NCBI GenBank assembly: GCA_021186555.1
Contig: JAJKFL010000042.1
Span: forward strand, 30,458,715 to 30,522,714
Length of the DNA: 64,000 bases
From: Reticulitermes speratus
Taxonomy: Eukaryota > Arthropoda > Insecta > Blattodea > Rhinotermitidae
Direction: 5' to 3'
The stretch's first letter is position 1. Each line of letters begins with the position of its first letter. Made by a program: the position numbers and the translations under genes. The notes beneath the pieces were generated by a model. The model saw only the letters and a list, made by a program, of their open reading frames with translations, was not told where the DNA came from and made no database searches. Of the stretch, positions 10,714 to 23,277 are shown one piece after another.

Positions 10714-12421
10714 GTGAGTAGGATGGGAGGCCACACCCACTGCCGGGGTATTGAGGAATTGAGATTGCACTTTATAATGTTTCATGGCATGATGTACATC
10801 TGAAGGAGTACTAGTGTACGCTAACGTTAGTGTTGTTAACAAAGTAAAGGGGTGAAGGCCGTCAATCACAACTAAGTTTTGTGTTATCTTACATAACTTT
10901 AATGCGACGTGTTACAACGTTAATGAAAGGAGGCCTACATGAGAACAGTCCGAGGAGTTTAAGTATTCTTGCTTATATTTACATTACGCAACATTAGGAA
11001 CATATATTAAATAAAAATAAAACAAGGAATGGTTTAGTGTCCAAAAAACCAATTCATAAATAATTCAGACTATCGCAAATTACATGATGTCCCCCTCTGG
11101 GCCGAACAACATATCGCGGAATCAAATCACACAATACTCAGCCCAACAAAATGCACTCTATTTTCAGGTATTCTATATTACAGTATCCGTAAATCAATCC
11201 AACATGTTTCAATCCCTCATGGGATCATCATCAGGGATTCGTATGAAAGTAAGCTTGCACAAAACACTAACAATGTATGTACATATTAAAAATATATAGA
11301 ATGTATAAAAACAGATAATCAGTTAAACTGTAGGCGATTTCGTAGTGGATCCCTGGTCTGTGAACTGTAGATTGCCTGTTTATGTGCGGTGGATAAGACA
11401 GTACAGTACAGTGCTCTTGATCTTAATTATTTGTGGTGTTTTCCTGCCTGAAGAATGACGGGGTTCCCGCTAGACGTTTCCGTGTTAAAACCCGTCTTTA
11501 TATTGTTGGTTGGTGTCACACTTGTGTTTGGTGTTGTGTGGTTAAGAAATCATGTGTATTTATTCATACATCACTTAATCAGAAGCCGTTTAGTAGTTTG
11601 AGGTATGAAATAAGCGGCCCAGCATACATGGCCGACAAGTTGCTTTTGAAAAAAAAAATCATAAAGTAGTTTTTTTTATGCTGACTGTACTTAAAATTGT
11701 AATGTAAGACTTCTTAGGTAGGTAGCTTGTTTAAAGTCAAGAAGGGAGAGAAAAATGTTCGGGCATAAGAGAGATGAAGAAACTGGAGAGAGAAGTAAGT
11801 GACATTACAAGAAATTATACTGACGCCACAGAAAGAAGTCCCATAGATGGTTGGGATGACGGTGCTCGAGGCTTCTCCCTCTTTGCCGATTATTAGATTC
11901 GCCTTCAGTCAATATCAATCAGCCTAAAGTGCATGTTAGCGAAGGTTATTACGTGGTAATCTGTACCAGCATGTGTTTGAACAGAAGGCCTAGATGACTG
12001 GAGGTGAATATAGGGAAATAAGCTGGAGGGGAAAGCCTGCAGAGATGTGTAGAGGGATGAAATCATGAGACCCTTTGTGGCCCTAGTATATGTATATATT
12101 TATATTTACATTCCTATTTCTTAGATCCATCTTCCGCCATACACGGGTTGAATATGAAAGTGGTTATAGTTAAGATACGGATGCAAATAGCATCTATGTC
12201 CAATAGTAACAAAACAAGTTACAAAGAAACACAATACAAACAATTTAACAAATGAGAAATGGAATATTAATAATTATAAATAGCACACCCACATTATATA
12301 TCCGCACAGTAACGTCCAATAATACAAATAATAGCAATCCATTGTCCGTAGTTAGGTATAGTAACAATACATCTAAAATTAGTTCATACATCATAAAATT
12401 TATACATAATTAAATATATTT
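10714..12421. other. Start of inferred intron 1; no gene seen
   Basis: The donor at 10714 begins an inferred intron running to 34726. This part is AT-rich with no supported coding sequence. A hammerhead motif at 11196-11239 is listed separately. Confidence 0.5.
11196..11239 (-). ncRNA. Type I hammerhead ribozyme-like motif
   Basis: Minus strand: stem I strands AATCC (11235-11239) and GGATT (11196-11200) pair perfectly over 5 bp. The core CTGATGA lies at 11228-11234. Stem II is 6 bp (GATCCC/GGGATT, one G-U) with a 4-nt loop. GAAA follows, then a 2-bp stem III made from the palindrome ACATGT. The predicted cleavage follows GTT at 11201. A box TGCATTTTGTTGG lies downstream (11143-11155), as in other members. 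All core bases are kept. Confidence 0.7.
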
Positions 12422-13523
12422 TTAGTTAACAGCGCGCGAGGTAGACAAGAACTCATCAACAGAATAAAAAGCATTCGTTCTAAGATACCTTCGTAAATCA
12501 TTCCGAAACCTGGATGTATTACTTTGGAGATCGACTATATTAGAAGGTAGTGCATTAAATACTCTTATTGACGAATAAAGTACTCCTTTCTGAATAGCAG
12601 AAAGTTTCACGAATGGTATATGAAGTTTATTTTTCTGCCTCGTGTTCATACCATGAAGTATGTAATTAGTCTGATAGACATCTGGGTTTCTTACTACAAA
12701 CATCACCATGGCATAAATATACATACTAGGTACAATGAGCATGTCTAACTTCTTGAAAGCCTCCCTACAGGAGCTCCTATGCCCTAGTCCCAGCATAATC
12801 CTTAAAACCCTTTTTTGAATCAAGAATAAATTTCGAATTGATGCTGAAGAACCCCAAAAAATAATTCCATAACTGACTATAGAATGGAAATATGCGAAAT
12901 AAACCATTCGTAATGTTTTTAGATTAAGCGTATAAAATAGTTTCCTGATATGTAATTGACAGCTCAGCTTTTTTGACAGTTCTTCTGAATGCAATTTCCA
13001 GTTTAGGTGAATATCTAGTTGTAGGCCAAAGAATCTAATAGATTCAGCAACCTTAAGGAGTTGACCATTATATGTTGTGCTTAAGAGATAAGTAGGCGAT
13101 TGAGAGGGAATAAATTTAACTACATTTTTCTTATTCAGATTTGGGATTAACTGATTTTTTTTAAACCAATTGGAAATGCAAGTTAGTATTGAATTTAACT
13201 CGAAATTTAATTCACTACAATCACTAGATGAAACAAGTATGCTAGTATCATCTGCAAAAAGTATGGTGTTAAGAAGATTCGTTGACTATGGATGGAAAGT
13301 CATTTAAGTATAAATTGAACAGCAAAGGACCCAGGACAGATCCCTGTGGTACTCCACGTTTAACTACTTCCCAGTATGAAAAATAACGAGGTAGTAGGTA
13401 GTATGGGCAACTTACATTCTTTTCATCATACAGCACACCCTCGCTAACCCGATAGTTACGTTCCGAAACAAGGCCTGATTGAAAATTGAATTTCAGGTAC
13501 TTGCAGCTGCTGTTAATTCTCAT
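12422..13523 (-). pseudogene. CR1/Jockey-like LINE reverse transcriptase, copy 1
   Basis: Read on the minus strand, the copy holds RGVPQGSVLGPLLFNLYLND, a reverse transcriptase motif, then FADDT (near 13250) with both catalytic aspartates. It continues into a long C-terminal frame (12994-12422) with the segment LIQKRVLRIMLGLGHRSSCR and a natural stop. The protein would copy element RNA into DNA at a nicked chromosomal target. A frameshift just before FADDT (after NDFPSIVNESS) breaks the frame, and the 5' half of the element is missing. A second copy at 56.9-58.4 kb is closely similar and carries the same frameshift. The clade call is tentative, based on motif spacing and the C-terminal segment. 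It lies antisense within intron 1 of the kelch-like gene. Confidence 0.75.
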
Positions 13524-14559
13524 TACCGCTTAAATAATCTGTTTCTTCATTATTCATAGGTACGTAGCAACAGGTTTAAAATTAGACACTTAAAAGAACT
13601 CAAAAAGAAAGACATGCTGCAATGATAATTTGAAAGTTAGAAACATAATTTCTGTTGTCATTATATTCCAGCTCGAACATACGTGGATTTTTTTTTTTTT
13701 TTGCTGATGCCACCAATATTTTTGTGTTTACATAAATTAAAAAGTAGTGGAAACCAAATACCACTGTTGAAGACGGATTACTGTATTGTTATTCTCTGGC
13801 GCTACAGTCGGATCCCTAGCTGTGTCTTCTTTATTATGAATTAATATATCTGTATAAATTCTGATTTTTCTTTTCTTATCAGTCAGATTTGATAGTAATT
13901 ACGAAAAAATAGGAAAAGACAGCAGCTGTATAGAATAATGGCAGGCATGCAGATCCGATATTTGCAGCATCCAGGTTCTTCTGAAGTGGTTCATGTCGTA
14001 TTTGCAGATAGCAGCACCTTTTAGTACGTGTTGTTATTCTATAAAATTTAGTATGTTAGTTGGCTTGTGAATGTAGTTGTGTTTTCAGAACTTTCAATGT
14101 TCATGCAGTGCATAGTCAGAGAAGTCGTGATGTCGGTGTGTTCCTTAGGGACTATAACATATTTGAGTGGAGAGCAATAAAATCAGTGCTGTATGGCGAA
14201 GTGTGGTATTGATAACCGCAAAATTTTTTCGTTTAATTTTTAACGGGCTTTTTGCTTTTCATAAAAAAGACTGATGGTAGTACCTGCGGAATGAAGAAAC
14301 ATCAGATCGCGAAGCCAGTAACTTCCTGAAATGTTAGTGCTCAAATAGCATGAGAACCCCTGACCAAACTGCTTAATTTAACTCTGTAAACTCAGAATGA
14401 ACCACATGCTTGAAAAATAATAATTTTTGTAGTTCACGGAGAATGTATTTATAAGTTTCTTTAGACCCTCAGAATAAGCAGCATTGATTTCCCTAAATAG
14501 CATGTGCTTTATGTGAGGTAGGAGACATTTTTAAACGCCATTTACATGATTTCCCACCA

Positions 14560-14815
14560 GTGCTCTATACTGGTCATGCTCATGCTACTCTTATAAGGAC
14601 AACGGGCGTAGCAAGACTGTTTTATTCTTCGGAAAATACATGTTTATGCCTTAAAGAGCGTGCCATTTTTCGGGCGGTTAATCGCCGACTTCTTCCCGCG
14701 GAGTTCTCAGTCTATGCGGAATTTGTGATGGACAAAGTGGCGCTATGAGACTCCCCCACCCGGAGTACATCGCTTTCCCCTGTTAGCATAATTCCACCAA
14801 TGTTACACACACACA
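14560..14815 (+). mobile_element. SINE family C, diverged copy
   Basis: It shares the family landmark TTTGTGATGGACAAAGTGGC and the following GGAGTAC..TTTCCCCTG block with the intact copy at 17192-17470. The tRNA-like head is eroded. Confidence 0.6.
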
Positions 14816-14889
14816 TTTTTATATTCATACTACTCTTATCAGAAGGACAAGCTGGCGAAGTCTGGAGAAAAACGATACTTCGTGCTTCA

Positions 14890-15080
14890 AAGCTTCAAGT
14901 ATAGCTCCCATTACAGGCCTTAGCACTCCAGGAGGTTGAGGCTCCCAGAATTTCTCGGCAATCGGTGCATGAAGGTGGTAAGGTTGTCAGCCCTACGCAC
15001 CGGCCACTTTACCACCCAGGAGATATTTCTGGTACTCATTTCTGTTAGAGGCTGAGTCTACTCCAGGGACATAGTGCGGC
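14890..15080. repeat. Short interspersed repeat, family B
   Basis: Contains CCAGGAGGTTGAGGCTCCCA and, further on, TTTCTGGTACTCATTTCT and AGAGGCTGAGTC. The same 150-bp sequence recurs at 29757-29905. Confidence 0.7.
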
Positions 15081-15924
15081 CGGAAGGACTTTCTGGCTTG
15101 TAGCGCAGTGCCTCAACCAACAGCGCCACAAGGTTCAAGTGGCATAAAAAACTATGCGTCTTGGACCATGCAGGCATTGGAAACTGTAATCTCTTACTGA
15201 AATTTGATGGGAAAACTTCTTTGAAACCAACACACAGAGGAGCAAGGAAAAAATTTCTAAGTTTGTAATTATGTGAGTTGAACTTGCTCAGAATGAATCC
15301 AATAGCTGATTTCGTGTTTCAGGTGTTGGACTTTCGAAATTGCCGAAAGTTAGTAAGGTACTTCTGCTTCATATTCGGGGTATCTGGAGATCGATTATTG
15401 TAGTACCTGAAGCTGTCTTGGTTTTCCTCTTGCCCTAAAAAATATGTTGCTCTAGTGTATTAAAAGAGACCACCACCAGTTTACGTCATTGCAAATGTAT
15501 CATTCACATTCATCCTCTTATTGCGTGCTATATAACGTGCCCAATTAAATGAACGTCTTTAAATACATTCGGAAACAACATCCCTCGGTAAGTGTAAGGG
15601 ATGTGAGAATGGTGTGTTACTGTCATGACACAAGTATTCTGCTTTTGCTAGCCAATTGACCCAAAAGAATATGTTGCATAGTTTTTGTTCTTTCTTAAGT
15701 TGTGAAGAAATCAGAGCTAGCTACCGAAATATTGCATGTGTTTTTATAGAAACTAGAGGCAGGAAAATGCGTCGCCTAGAAACACTTGGAATCTGAATAC
15801 CAGTGTGTTTGGTGGCGGTTTTCTATTGTATGTATCTGGAAGAGAGAGTGGTTTGAGGTGGGGGTATTTTGAAAAATTGTTTTCGGAGAGCGTTATTTAC
15901 TAGAATAAAATCAAAGGCAAAGTG

Positions 15925-16165
15925 TCCTTTATCTTAATGAATTATCACGCCATAATATGGACTAGTGGAGTATAGCTCCACTCATTCTCAGCCGCTGCAT
16001 TAGATGAAGGCGAGTGATCTGCTTCGCTGTCCGGCTGCTTTGCCGCCAGGTAAAGAAGCTCCGTTAAACATTGGGTAGGAGGCTGGTTGGGCCCCAGAGC
16101 CGGTCTGTACGGTTTGGATAAAGGGACATCTTTGTCCATGCCTGGAAGAGAAAATCCATCCGCTT
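15925..16165 (-). mobile_element. SINE family A, minus-strand copy
   Basis: Shares GTATAGCTCCACTCATTCT, a GCTTTGCCGCCAGG block and TAGGAGGCTGGTTGGGC with other family A copies. The tRNA-like head is at the right-hand side. Confidence 0.65.
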
Positions 16166-16374
16166 AGTCTCCTGACCGACTTAGATATTCCGGTCAGATT
16201 CTTAAGTGGTCCATTCAGCACAACATCCAACCTTTCTGACTGATGTTTGTCAAAAATAAAAATAAAAAACAAGTTATCCCGTGTCGCCTTGTTTATCTCA
16301 ATTGAGCCCGTAAACTGTCCCTCTATATAGAGAGAGCTCAGGTTAGTTAATTAGTTAGCCATCGCTTCTTGAAG

Positions 16375-16550
16375 TAAGTAAACAGACGTGGCGGTTAATT
16401 GCAGGCTTCTCGCCTTGGAGACAAGGCTTCGCTCCCAGAGTAGTTACTATGGAATTTGTGCTGGGTAAAGTGGCACTGGCCCAGGCTTTTGTACGGTATT
16501 AGGTCTTCCCCTTTCAGTTTTCATTGCATCACCAATTCGTCTATGATCAG
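16375..16550 (+). mobile_element. SINE family C, diverged copy
   Basis: Carries GAATTTGTGCTGGGTAAAGT and a CTTCCCCTTTCAGTTTTCATT stretch comparable with the intact copy at 17192. The head is degraded. Confidence 0.5.
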
Positions 16551-17191
16551 GGGATGAACAATGGGTCCATTAGCGGCGATAGTTCCAAGAGAAATAGTCT
16601 CAAGCCATCCAAAGAATTGAAAAAGCGCAGAATGTAATAAGAATCGCCTATCATCTTAGGGTAAGAGTCAGTAGAAGGCAGTTGTGTGTTCGCAACATCA
16701 AAATCAATCTCTACATTTGCAGCTGTATTTTCTCTTTCTTCTTCGTATCATCGCTCTCTCGCTGTGTGGTGTTTCCCGCTACAGAGATCTAAACTGACCG
16801 TGGAGGGGCGAGGAGGGGTGGTGCGGTGGAGTGGGGAGATGTACCGATCAAGTATGACAGGGGTTTGCAGTCCCTGGTCCACAGATCAGTGGAAACATTG
16901 ATGGCATGTTTATTACTTATGAGCTAAGTATTTGGTGATTCTGTGGCAACCATAGACGTTACGTAGCCTCGCACGCGATGTCATGATCTTTCTAAAGTGG
17001 AATAGTGTGGATACTTTGTCAAAATTCGAACACTAAAGATGAAAAAAAAAGCCAATTGTTTGTAGGTTATCTAATAACATTAAATCCAATTCAGAAGCTA
17101 TTTATCATTGTATGCCTTTGGTTATTTGAAGAATGTGGCATGAAGCATAAGCTGTCTGCTGCTGCTTGAGAAGATTAAGTAAATTAAGAAG

Positions 17192-17470
17192 ACGGCCTTG
17201 CCATGGCTCAGGCAGTTAGTAGCCGGCCTCTCACCGCGGAGGTCCGGGTTCGATCCCGGGTCGGTCCATGTGGGATTTGTGGTGGACAAAGTGGCACTGG
17301 GACAGGTTTTTCTCCGAGTACTCCGGTTTTCCCCTGTCAATTTCATTCCACCGGTCCTCCATTAAAATGGAAAAGCAGAAAAAGAACATCATTTTCCTCA
17401 CAGGGTTGCACAATAAGCCGTCAAGGCTGCGGTGCGTCCGTAGCATCTGCTGCGGGGACCTTCAATAAAA
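17192..17470 (+). mobile_element. tRNA-derived SINE, family C, with target-site duplications
   Basis: The element is bounded by an 11-bp direct repeat, AAATTAAGAAG, at 17181-17191 and 17471-17481. Its head resembles a tRNA: an A-box-like TGGCTCAGGCAG and a near-consensus B box GGTTCGATCCC at 17247-17257 inside a GC-rich stem. The body contains TTTGTGGTGGACAAAGTGGC, and the 3' end is A-rich. Exact duplications and an intact B box mark it as a relatively young insertion that could support polymerase III transcription. Confidence 0.85.
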
Positions 17471-17619
17471 AAATTAAGAAGGCTGCCCGAGAGTCGCCGG
17501 TTGTGTGATTCAGATTCGGACTGCCTCTGGAATATAGTCCAGCTGCTTCTTAAAACAAGAATCTTCAAGGCAGAAATTTATTACGTAAATTGCGTACATC
17601 ATATTAATATTTAATCCAA

Positions 17620-17965
17620 TTTAAACAAGACTACATAATGAGGAGCTTTATGATCTGTACTCCTCACCAAATACTATTCGGGTGATCAAATCAAGGAGAA
17701 GAAGATGGACGGTGCATGTGGCACGTATGGGAGAGTGGAGGAGTGGATACAGGATTTTGGTGGGGAGACTTGAGGGAAAGAGACCACTCGGAAGACCTAG
17801 GCATAGATGGGAGGATAATCTTAAAATAGATCTTCAATAAGTAGGATGAGTACATGGACTAAATTAATCTGGCTCAGGATAAGGACAAGTGGCGGGCGCT
17901 TGTGAATGCAGTAATGAACTTCAGGGTTCCATAAAATGCGGATAATTTCTTGACTAGCTAAGGAC
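17620..17965 (+). pseudogene. RTE-like LINE, 3' terminal coding remnant
   Basis: Broken frames encode the C-terminal tail typical of a common insect RTE-like LINE: LYSSPN.., IKSRRRRW.VHVARMG-like, then GRLEGKRPLGRPRHRWEDN and a tail region. These residues follow the reverse transcriptase domain. Stops and the missing 5' portion show a 5'-truncated dead copy. A more decayed version is at 43650-44010. Confidence 0.7.
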
Positions 17966-19331
17966 CTGTTAGCTTCTCAAGAAGGACTCTGCTCCGTGGA
18001 GTTAGTTAATTAGTTAGTTAGCCCAATTTAAATAATAATATTTTAGTTAATAAATGAGGTGAAGGCTGCATCGTCTTACTGTCTCGCTGTGACAGTGTTT
18101 TGAAACAGGCCACGATTAACTTCTACAGTGTCCTTATCTGCTTATATTTCATTAGTATATTTCCAGTTCATTCGACGCCTTATCATTTATGCAGCTAAAT
18201 ATAAATTATTACGCGATCCGATAATAATAATGTCGTAGCTAATCCATTCTACCCTGTGGACGTAATTAATCGAGACAGATACCAGGTGGTCTATATGTTT
18301 ATAGGACTATGCACAAAGTCGTTGCTGCCTTAATTATTTATAATTAAATTTATCTGAAACATTACTTATTTCAACAAGTAACTGACACACAAATGGTGTA
18401 GGTTATATCTTTACCTGGCGATCCTGACGGGACTACTCTTTGTGAGCGGACGACAGACTTCCGCTGAAAGTGAATGTGATCCTGGACATTGAATGAGTAT
18501 TTTCTAAACTTTATATATATCCTAATACATTTAAATTTCACAATTTATAAAGTCTTTTATCCACTTTAACCTCTGTAAAGTCTATCAGGGTCTCGACTCA
18601 TTTCATAAACACATAACAATAACAAACATTAACAAAGACATGCAGACTTCTCTTTCCGTGGCTCTTAACCTATTCTACGAAAAGGAATGCCACTTGGTGG
18701 CATACATGCTTCGGCCCTGTGTCCCATGCAGTCGTGCACCAGAATTGTTCAAGGGGGCAGTGGGGTTCCGTGGACCCTGAGGCTATATATACTTTATGTG
18801 AAAATACGTGCCTAATACGCAAACTCCTGTAAGTACCTTTTTGTACTAATCATTTGATTTATTGATACAAAATTTTATTGCATTAGTAATTAGTGAAGAT
18901 CGATTTGTATTTTATAGGTAAAGTATCCACACAAAATAAAAACCTAGTTTTTCGTACATACGTGGATACTACATTAAATACCGGGAGTGAAGAAAAGTGT
19001 ACACAACAAGTGATCTACCTGAAGGACCAATTTATCCGGTCGCATGAAGATCCATATATAATGTACAGGATTGACACTGATCTTTTACGTCAGTACTGCC
19101 CTGCCGCACATACATCCACATCATACGGTCTGACGCCATTTTTTTATATTCACATTTTTATGTTTATATTTTTTTGTATTTTACATCTTTTATATTTACA
19201 TTTTAACATATATTTCTCTTAAGCAGCACATTTATATATTGATATATATTTTATATATGTAATTGTAAAAAAGGGGAGAGTTCTTCCTCTTACCAAATGT
19301 ATGGAGTTTAATTTTCATAGTTTTCTACCAT
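17966..19331. other. No gene seen (intron 1)
   Basis: AT-rich. The 109-codon frame at 18893-19222 ends in a low-complexity Phe/Ile/Leu stretch and is not convincing as protein. Confidence 0.5.
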
Positions 19332-19370
19332 AGGCCTGATGATGGCTCTTTGAGCTGAAACCGGTAGCCT
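19332..19370 (+). ncRNA. Type I hammerhead ribozyme-like motif, sense strand of intron 1
   Basis: Stem I strands AGGC (19332-19335) and GCCT (19367-19370) pair. The core CTGATGA is at 19336-19342. Stem II is 5 bp (GGCTC/GAGCT) with a 3-nt loop, and GAAA is at 19357-19360. Stem III is formed by the palindrome ACCGGT, with predicted cleavage after GTA at 19366. All conserved core positions are present. It would be transcribed in active orientation in the kelch-like gene's pre-mRNA. Confidence 0.72.
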
Positions 19371-19494
19371 GATTACGTATTGCAAGTGAATGTTTTGGTT
19401 GTGACTGTACTATTGATAAGCGTACAATATACTTTATGTTTTATTTTAAAAGTTGTATTTACATATTCCGAAGCTTTTTATTTTATTTTTCAAA

Positions 19495-19665
19495 TTTCCA
19501 ATGAACTAGTCATAAGCCGATTTCAGTAGCTGATTTCGGCTGGAGGGTCAATCACGTAAAACATTTGATATTATCATGTCTACAAAATCTGTGTTTTTAA
19601 AATTTCGATTTGCAGAGGCTGCAGCCCGGGAGGCCCCCTTTGATGCGCGTCTGGTTCTCTGGTGC
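19495..19665 (-). repeat. Interspersed repeat, family F
   Basis: This is the inverted equivalent of 41335-41515. Both contain ATCACGTAAAA (or its complement), GATGATA/TATCATC, and a stretch next to AAATCGGCTTATGAC. Nature unknown; the A-rich part suggests a SINE or short LINE tail. Confidence 0.6.
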
Positions 19666-19716
19666 CATGCATAGCATTTTACATTAATGTGATGTGTGTA
19701 ACTTATTAACGTCTTA

Positions 19717-19718
<2 letters not shown>

Positions 19719-19761
<43 letters not shown>

Positions 19762-19846
19762 GGTTTACACACACGCGCGCGCACACCCACCCACACATAC
19801 ACACACACATATGTAGGCTAATATATATATATATATATATATATAT
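19719..19846. repeat. TA/CA compound microsatellite
   Basis: (TA)n at 19719-19758, an AC/GC-rich alternating block at about 19769-19808, and (TA)n again at 19820-19846. Frames across it are artefacts. Confidence 0.9.
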
Positions 19847-20548
19847 GATATCTGTCGAATTACATGGGGATTTCTTCACTTTATGTCTAGGAAATACCAC
19901 TACCAATATTTAGGTCAGCGTAATTTTAAGCTTGGTAAAGAGACCCACAATTTAATGTGTGGTGGTAAAGGCAGTTCTATGCCTGCCGTGGCCATTAGAA
20001 TTTTATTTTCTGTAATAATCACAGTGGCTCTCCTTATTTTATTTCACGGGGTTAGGCCGACAGACGGTTAGAAAAAGGGGAAGGTTACCACATTCAATTG
20101 CTTTGGCCTGACTTTGGTTTTACCTTCACGCCTACATACATCTTCTTACTTAAAATATTGATTTTTGCTTGCCTATTTCTTAGTGCAGAACCATGTAACA
20201 AAGGAGAGATAGGCCTATATTCTACATACTGAACGCGTCTCTAAATAAGCCACTGACAGAAAAATGGTACAGGTGATCACAATAGCGACGTGGACATCAG
20301 TAAAAGAGTGGCGGAAGACGTAAATGTTACTTTCTTCATAATTACCTGATCGCTTTCTGTTGTCCCTTGCGTGGTATTAATATTGTAAAACGTTTAAAGT
20401 AACTGTTCTGTTTACAGGATTCACCGAAAAAGGAAAACGATCTGCCTTTCGATTCGTGGCGCTTTCGCAACAAGAATGTTGCAAACACGTGCTTTCTCTT
20501 TTCTTCATGTATGACCATCTATCATGTCAGTTCGATGCAATCTGTGCC

Positions 20549-20703
20549 AAAAGAAGTAAGAGACTTATGTAACAGCAACGAGTGCACCATTCTGTAATTT
20601 ATGTATACCATATTTTACATAGCTCGGAGCTATGTAAAATATGGTATACATAAATTATAGAATAGTGCATTTGTTTGTCTTACTTAGTCTCTTACTTGTC
20701 ACA
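20549..20703. repeat. Long near-perfect palindrome (foldback)
   Basis: Inner arms 20589-20625 and 20627-20663 pair with one mismatch around a single central base. Outer arms continue with weaker pairing to about 20549 and 20703 (AAGTAAGAGACTTA against TTAGTCTCTTACTT). It lies just upstream of an RTE-like LINE. Confidence 0.9.
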
Positions 20704-20754
20704 ATGAACCGAATAAATAATGTAAATGTGTCAAAACATTTAATTTTGGACAAC

Positions 20755-22993
20755 ATAAGTTAAAAATGCCTGGAACAGATATTGACTCTGACCACAGATT
20801 TCTGGTTGCGAAGATCTGCACCAGATTGAAGAAAATTATAAGCTTCCAAAAGCGAAAACCAAGATGGGATCTGGAGAAATTAAATGTTCAACAACAGAAA
20901 GTGCAAGATTCTCTAGAAGAAACTCGGTGCAATCGAATGTGAAATTGGGAATGTGGAAGTGCAGTGGAACAATATCAAGAACTATGTGTTAGTTACTATG
21001 AGTGATTTGGTTGGGAAAGTCTACAGGAAAGCAAGAAAACCATGGATTACACAGGAAATGATCAATAAAATGGATCAACGGGGGAAATGGAAGAATGTAA
21101 ACAACGAAAAAGGAAGAAAGAACTAGTGAAGACTGAGGAACGAATTGAAAAGGGCCCCAGACAAAGTCAAGAAGGAATATCTTGAGAGCATATGTAACGA
21201 AATCATGGAATTTCAAAGAACGGGACATTATGATTTAATGTACATGAATATGAAGGAACCAGATTGGAAAGGAAACCGTGTTATTCAAAACACTGGCACT
21301 GAAGAGTCTAAAGGGAATATAAGAGTAAATAAGAGACAAGTAATGAAAATTTGGGAGAATTATATTACAGAGCTCTACGATCAACCTAATCGACCAGAAA
21401 ACCTAGAAGTCGAAACTGAAGGGGAAGTAGATGCAGACGAGAAAGGCCTTTATATTTTGCAAAGTGAAGTGGAAAAAGCGATCAAGATGATGAGGGATAA
21501 GAAGGCCACAGGAGATGATGATGTACCTGGGGATGTACTTAAATTGTTGGGAGAAGATGGTCTCAGAATAATGACACAACTGATCAACAACATATATGAA
21601 ACTGGACAGTGGCCCAGGGATTTCATTGAATTTACAATAATTGCCTTAATGGAGAACTCAAAAGCTACAAAATGCAGCGACCATCGCAAAATTAGCCTCA
21701 TCGCACATACAGCAAAAATACTAGCGATCATACTTAGAAGAAGGATTGGAAGGAAAATTGAGGACGCACTTAGAGAAGATCAGTTTGGATTTAGAAGAGG
21801 AAAAGGAACTATGGGCGCAGTTGGGATACTGAGAATAATATCAGAAGGAGCTACATAGATGAGGAATTGTGTGCCTGTTTCATAGACTGCCACAAGGCAT
21901 TTGACCGTGTAAACTTGACCAAATTAATGCAGATGCTAAAGGTAACTGGTATCGACTGGCGCGAAATAATATCGATCAGAAAATTGCACATGTATCAGAG
22001 AGTTAAAATAAAACTGAACTAAGAAGAGGCAAGAAGTGTGAAGATTGGAAGAAGATTTAGGCAAGGATGCTGTTTGTCGCTAATTATATTCAAATTGTGC
22101 AGCGAATACCTTACCAAGAAAGCTCTTGAAGGGTTTGTGAACTTCAAAATGGGAAGAGAAGTAATTCGCACTGTGAAATATGCAGATGCCCTTGTGCTAC
22201 TGGCTAAGGCAGAAACGGTGCTACAGGTAATGATTGATAGACTAATTGAAATTTGAACATGCTATGGAATGGAAATGACCGTGCAGAAAACAAAGGTAAT
22301 GAAATCTCAAAGCAACCATCCCCAATGCAAATTATGATAGATCAAAAACAACTGGTGAATGTGGAATATTTCAGCTATTTGGGTAGCATGATAACAAATG
22401 ATGCAAGATGTACACATGAAATTAAATCCAGTATTTTCATGACGAAAGCAGCATTCAACAAGAAGAAGGGTCTTTTCACCAGCAAATTGAACTTAAATTT
22501 AAGGAAGAAACTGGTAAAATGCTACATTTGGATCGTAGCTTTATATGAAGCTGTAATTTGGACACTTCGGAAAGTAGATGAGAAATAACTGGAAGGTTTT
22601 GAAATGTGATGCTGGAGAAGGATGGAGAAGATCATTTGGACCGATCGTGTGAGGAATGAAGTAGTGTTAAAAAGAATCAAGGAGAAGAGGAGTTTTCTGC
22701 AAACAATAAAATGCAGGAGGGCTAATTGAATTGGTCTCGTCTTGCCTAGGAACTGTCTTCTGAAACGTTATCGAAGGAAAGATAAAGGGAAAGATAGAAG
22801 TGACGGGAAGACGAGGAAGAAGACGTAAGAAGCTACTTATGACCTTGATAGAGGATACTGTAAATTGAAAGAGGAAGTACTAGATCGCAATACGTGGAGA
22901 ACTCGCTTCGGAAGAGTCTATGGAATTGTCATGAGGCAGACAACAGAATGAATGAATGAATGAATGAATGGATGAATGAATGAGTGAATGAAT
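20755..22993 (+). pseudogene. RTE-like LINE: 5'-truncated, dead reverse transcriptase
   Basis: The copy begins at the end of the endonuclease domain (a TDIDSDHRFLVAKI segment). It reads through the linker and the long frame 21145-21858, which holds the fingers/palm entry (VEKAIKMMRDKKATGDDDVPG, DQFGFRRGKGT), then FIDCHKAFDRVN after a frame break. It continues in 22038-22256 and 22253-22588 to the C-terminal region. The catalytic YADD box is altered to YADA (KYADALVLLAK), which removes an essential aspartate, and there are several stops and shifts. A (GAAT)n run at 22946-22993 closes the element; RTE-type LINEs typically end in such short tandem repeats. The matching endonuclease type occurs at 56.4-56.9 kb. 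Confidence 0.8.
22946..22993 (+). repeat. (GAAT)n terminal microsatellite of the RTE-like LINE
   Basis: About twelve GAAT-type units with minor changes directly follow the decayed coding end. This is best read as the element's 3' tail. Confidence 0.8.
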
Positions 22994-23277
22994 AAAGATA
23001 AAAATAACGGACCCTTAACCTGAAGACATACGTACGTTTCTGTGAGGACCTGTAGTTTAACTCGGTAGATATTTATCGGACGGAACAGTGTTTTGTGCGA
23101 AAGTTGCGGGGGAGGGGGGGAACACACCTTTTATGCCTAACGCACGTTTTCCCACAACTTTTCCGCTTTCCACAGTAATTATACAAAACGGTTTTTATGT
23201 TATTCATACTGTGCACATTCTTATAATTAATACATTAACCAACATATGACTTAATAAAATGCAATTCAAGACAAGTA

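Noticed and set aside
17192-17270. A functional tRNA gene suggested by A and B boxes
   Set aside because: The tRNA-like part continues into a conserved 200-bp body and has target-site duplications, so it is a SINE.
19548-19906. Minus-strand frames rich in Ile/Tyr
   Set aside because: They are translations of TA and CA microsatellites.
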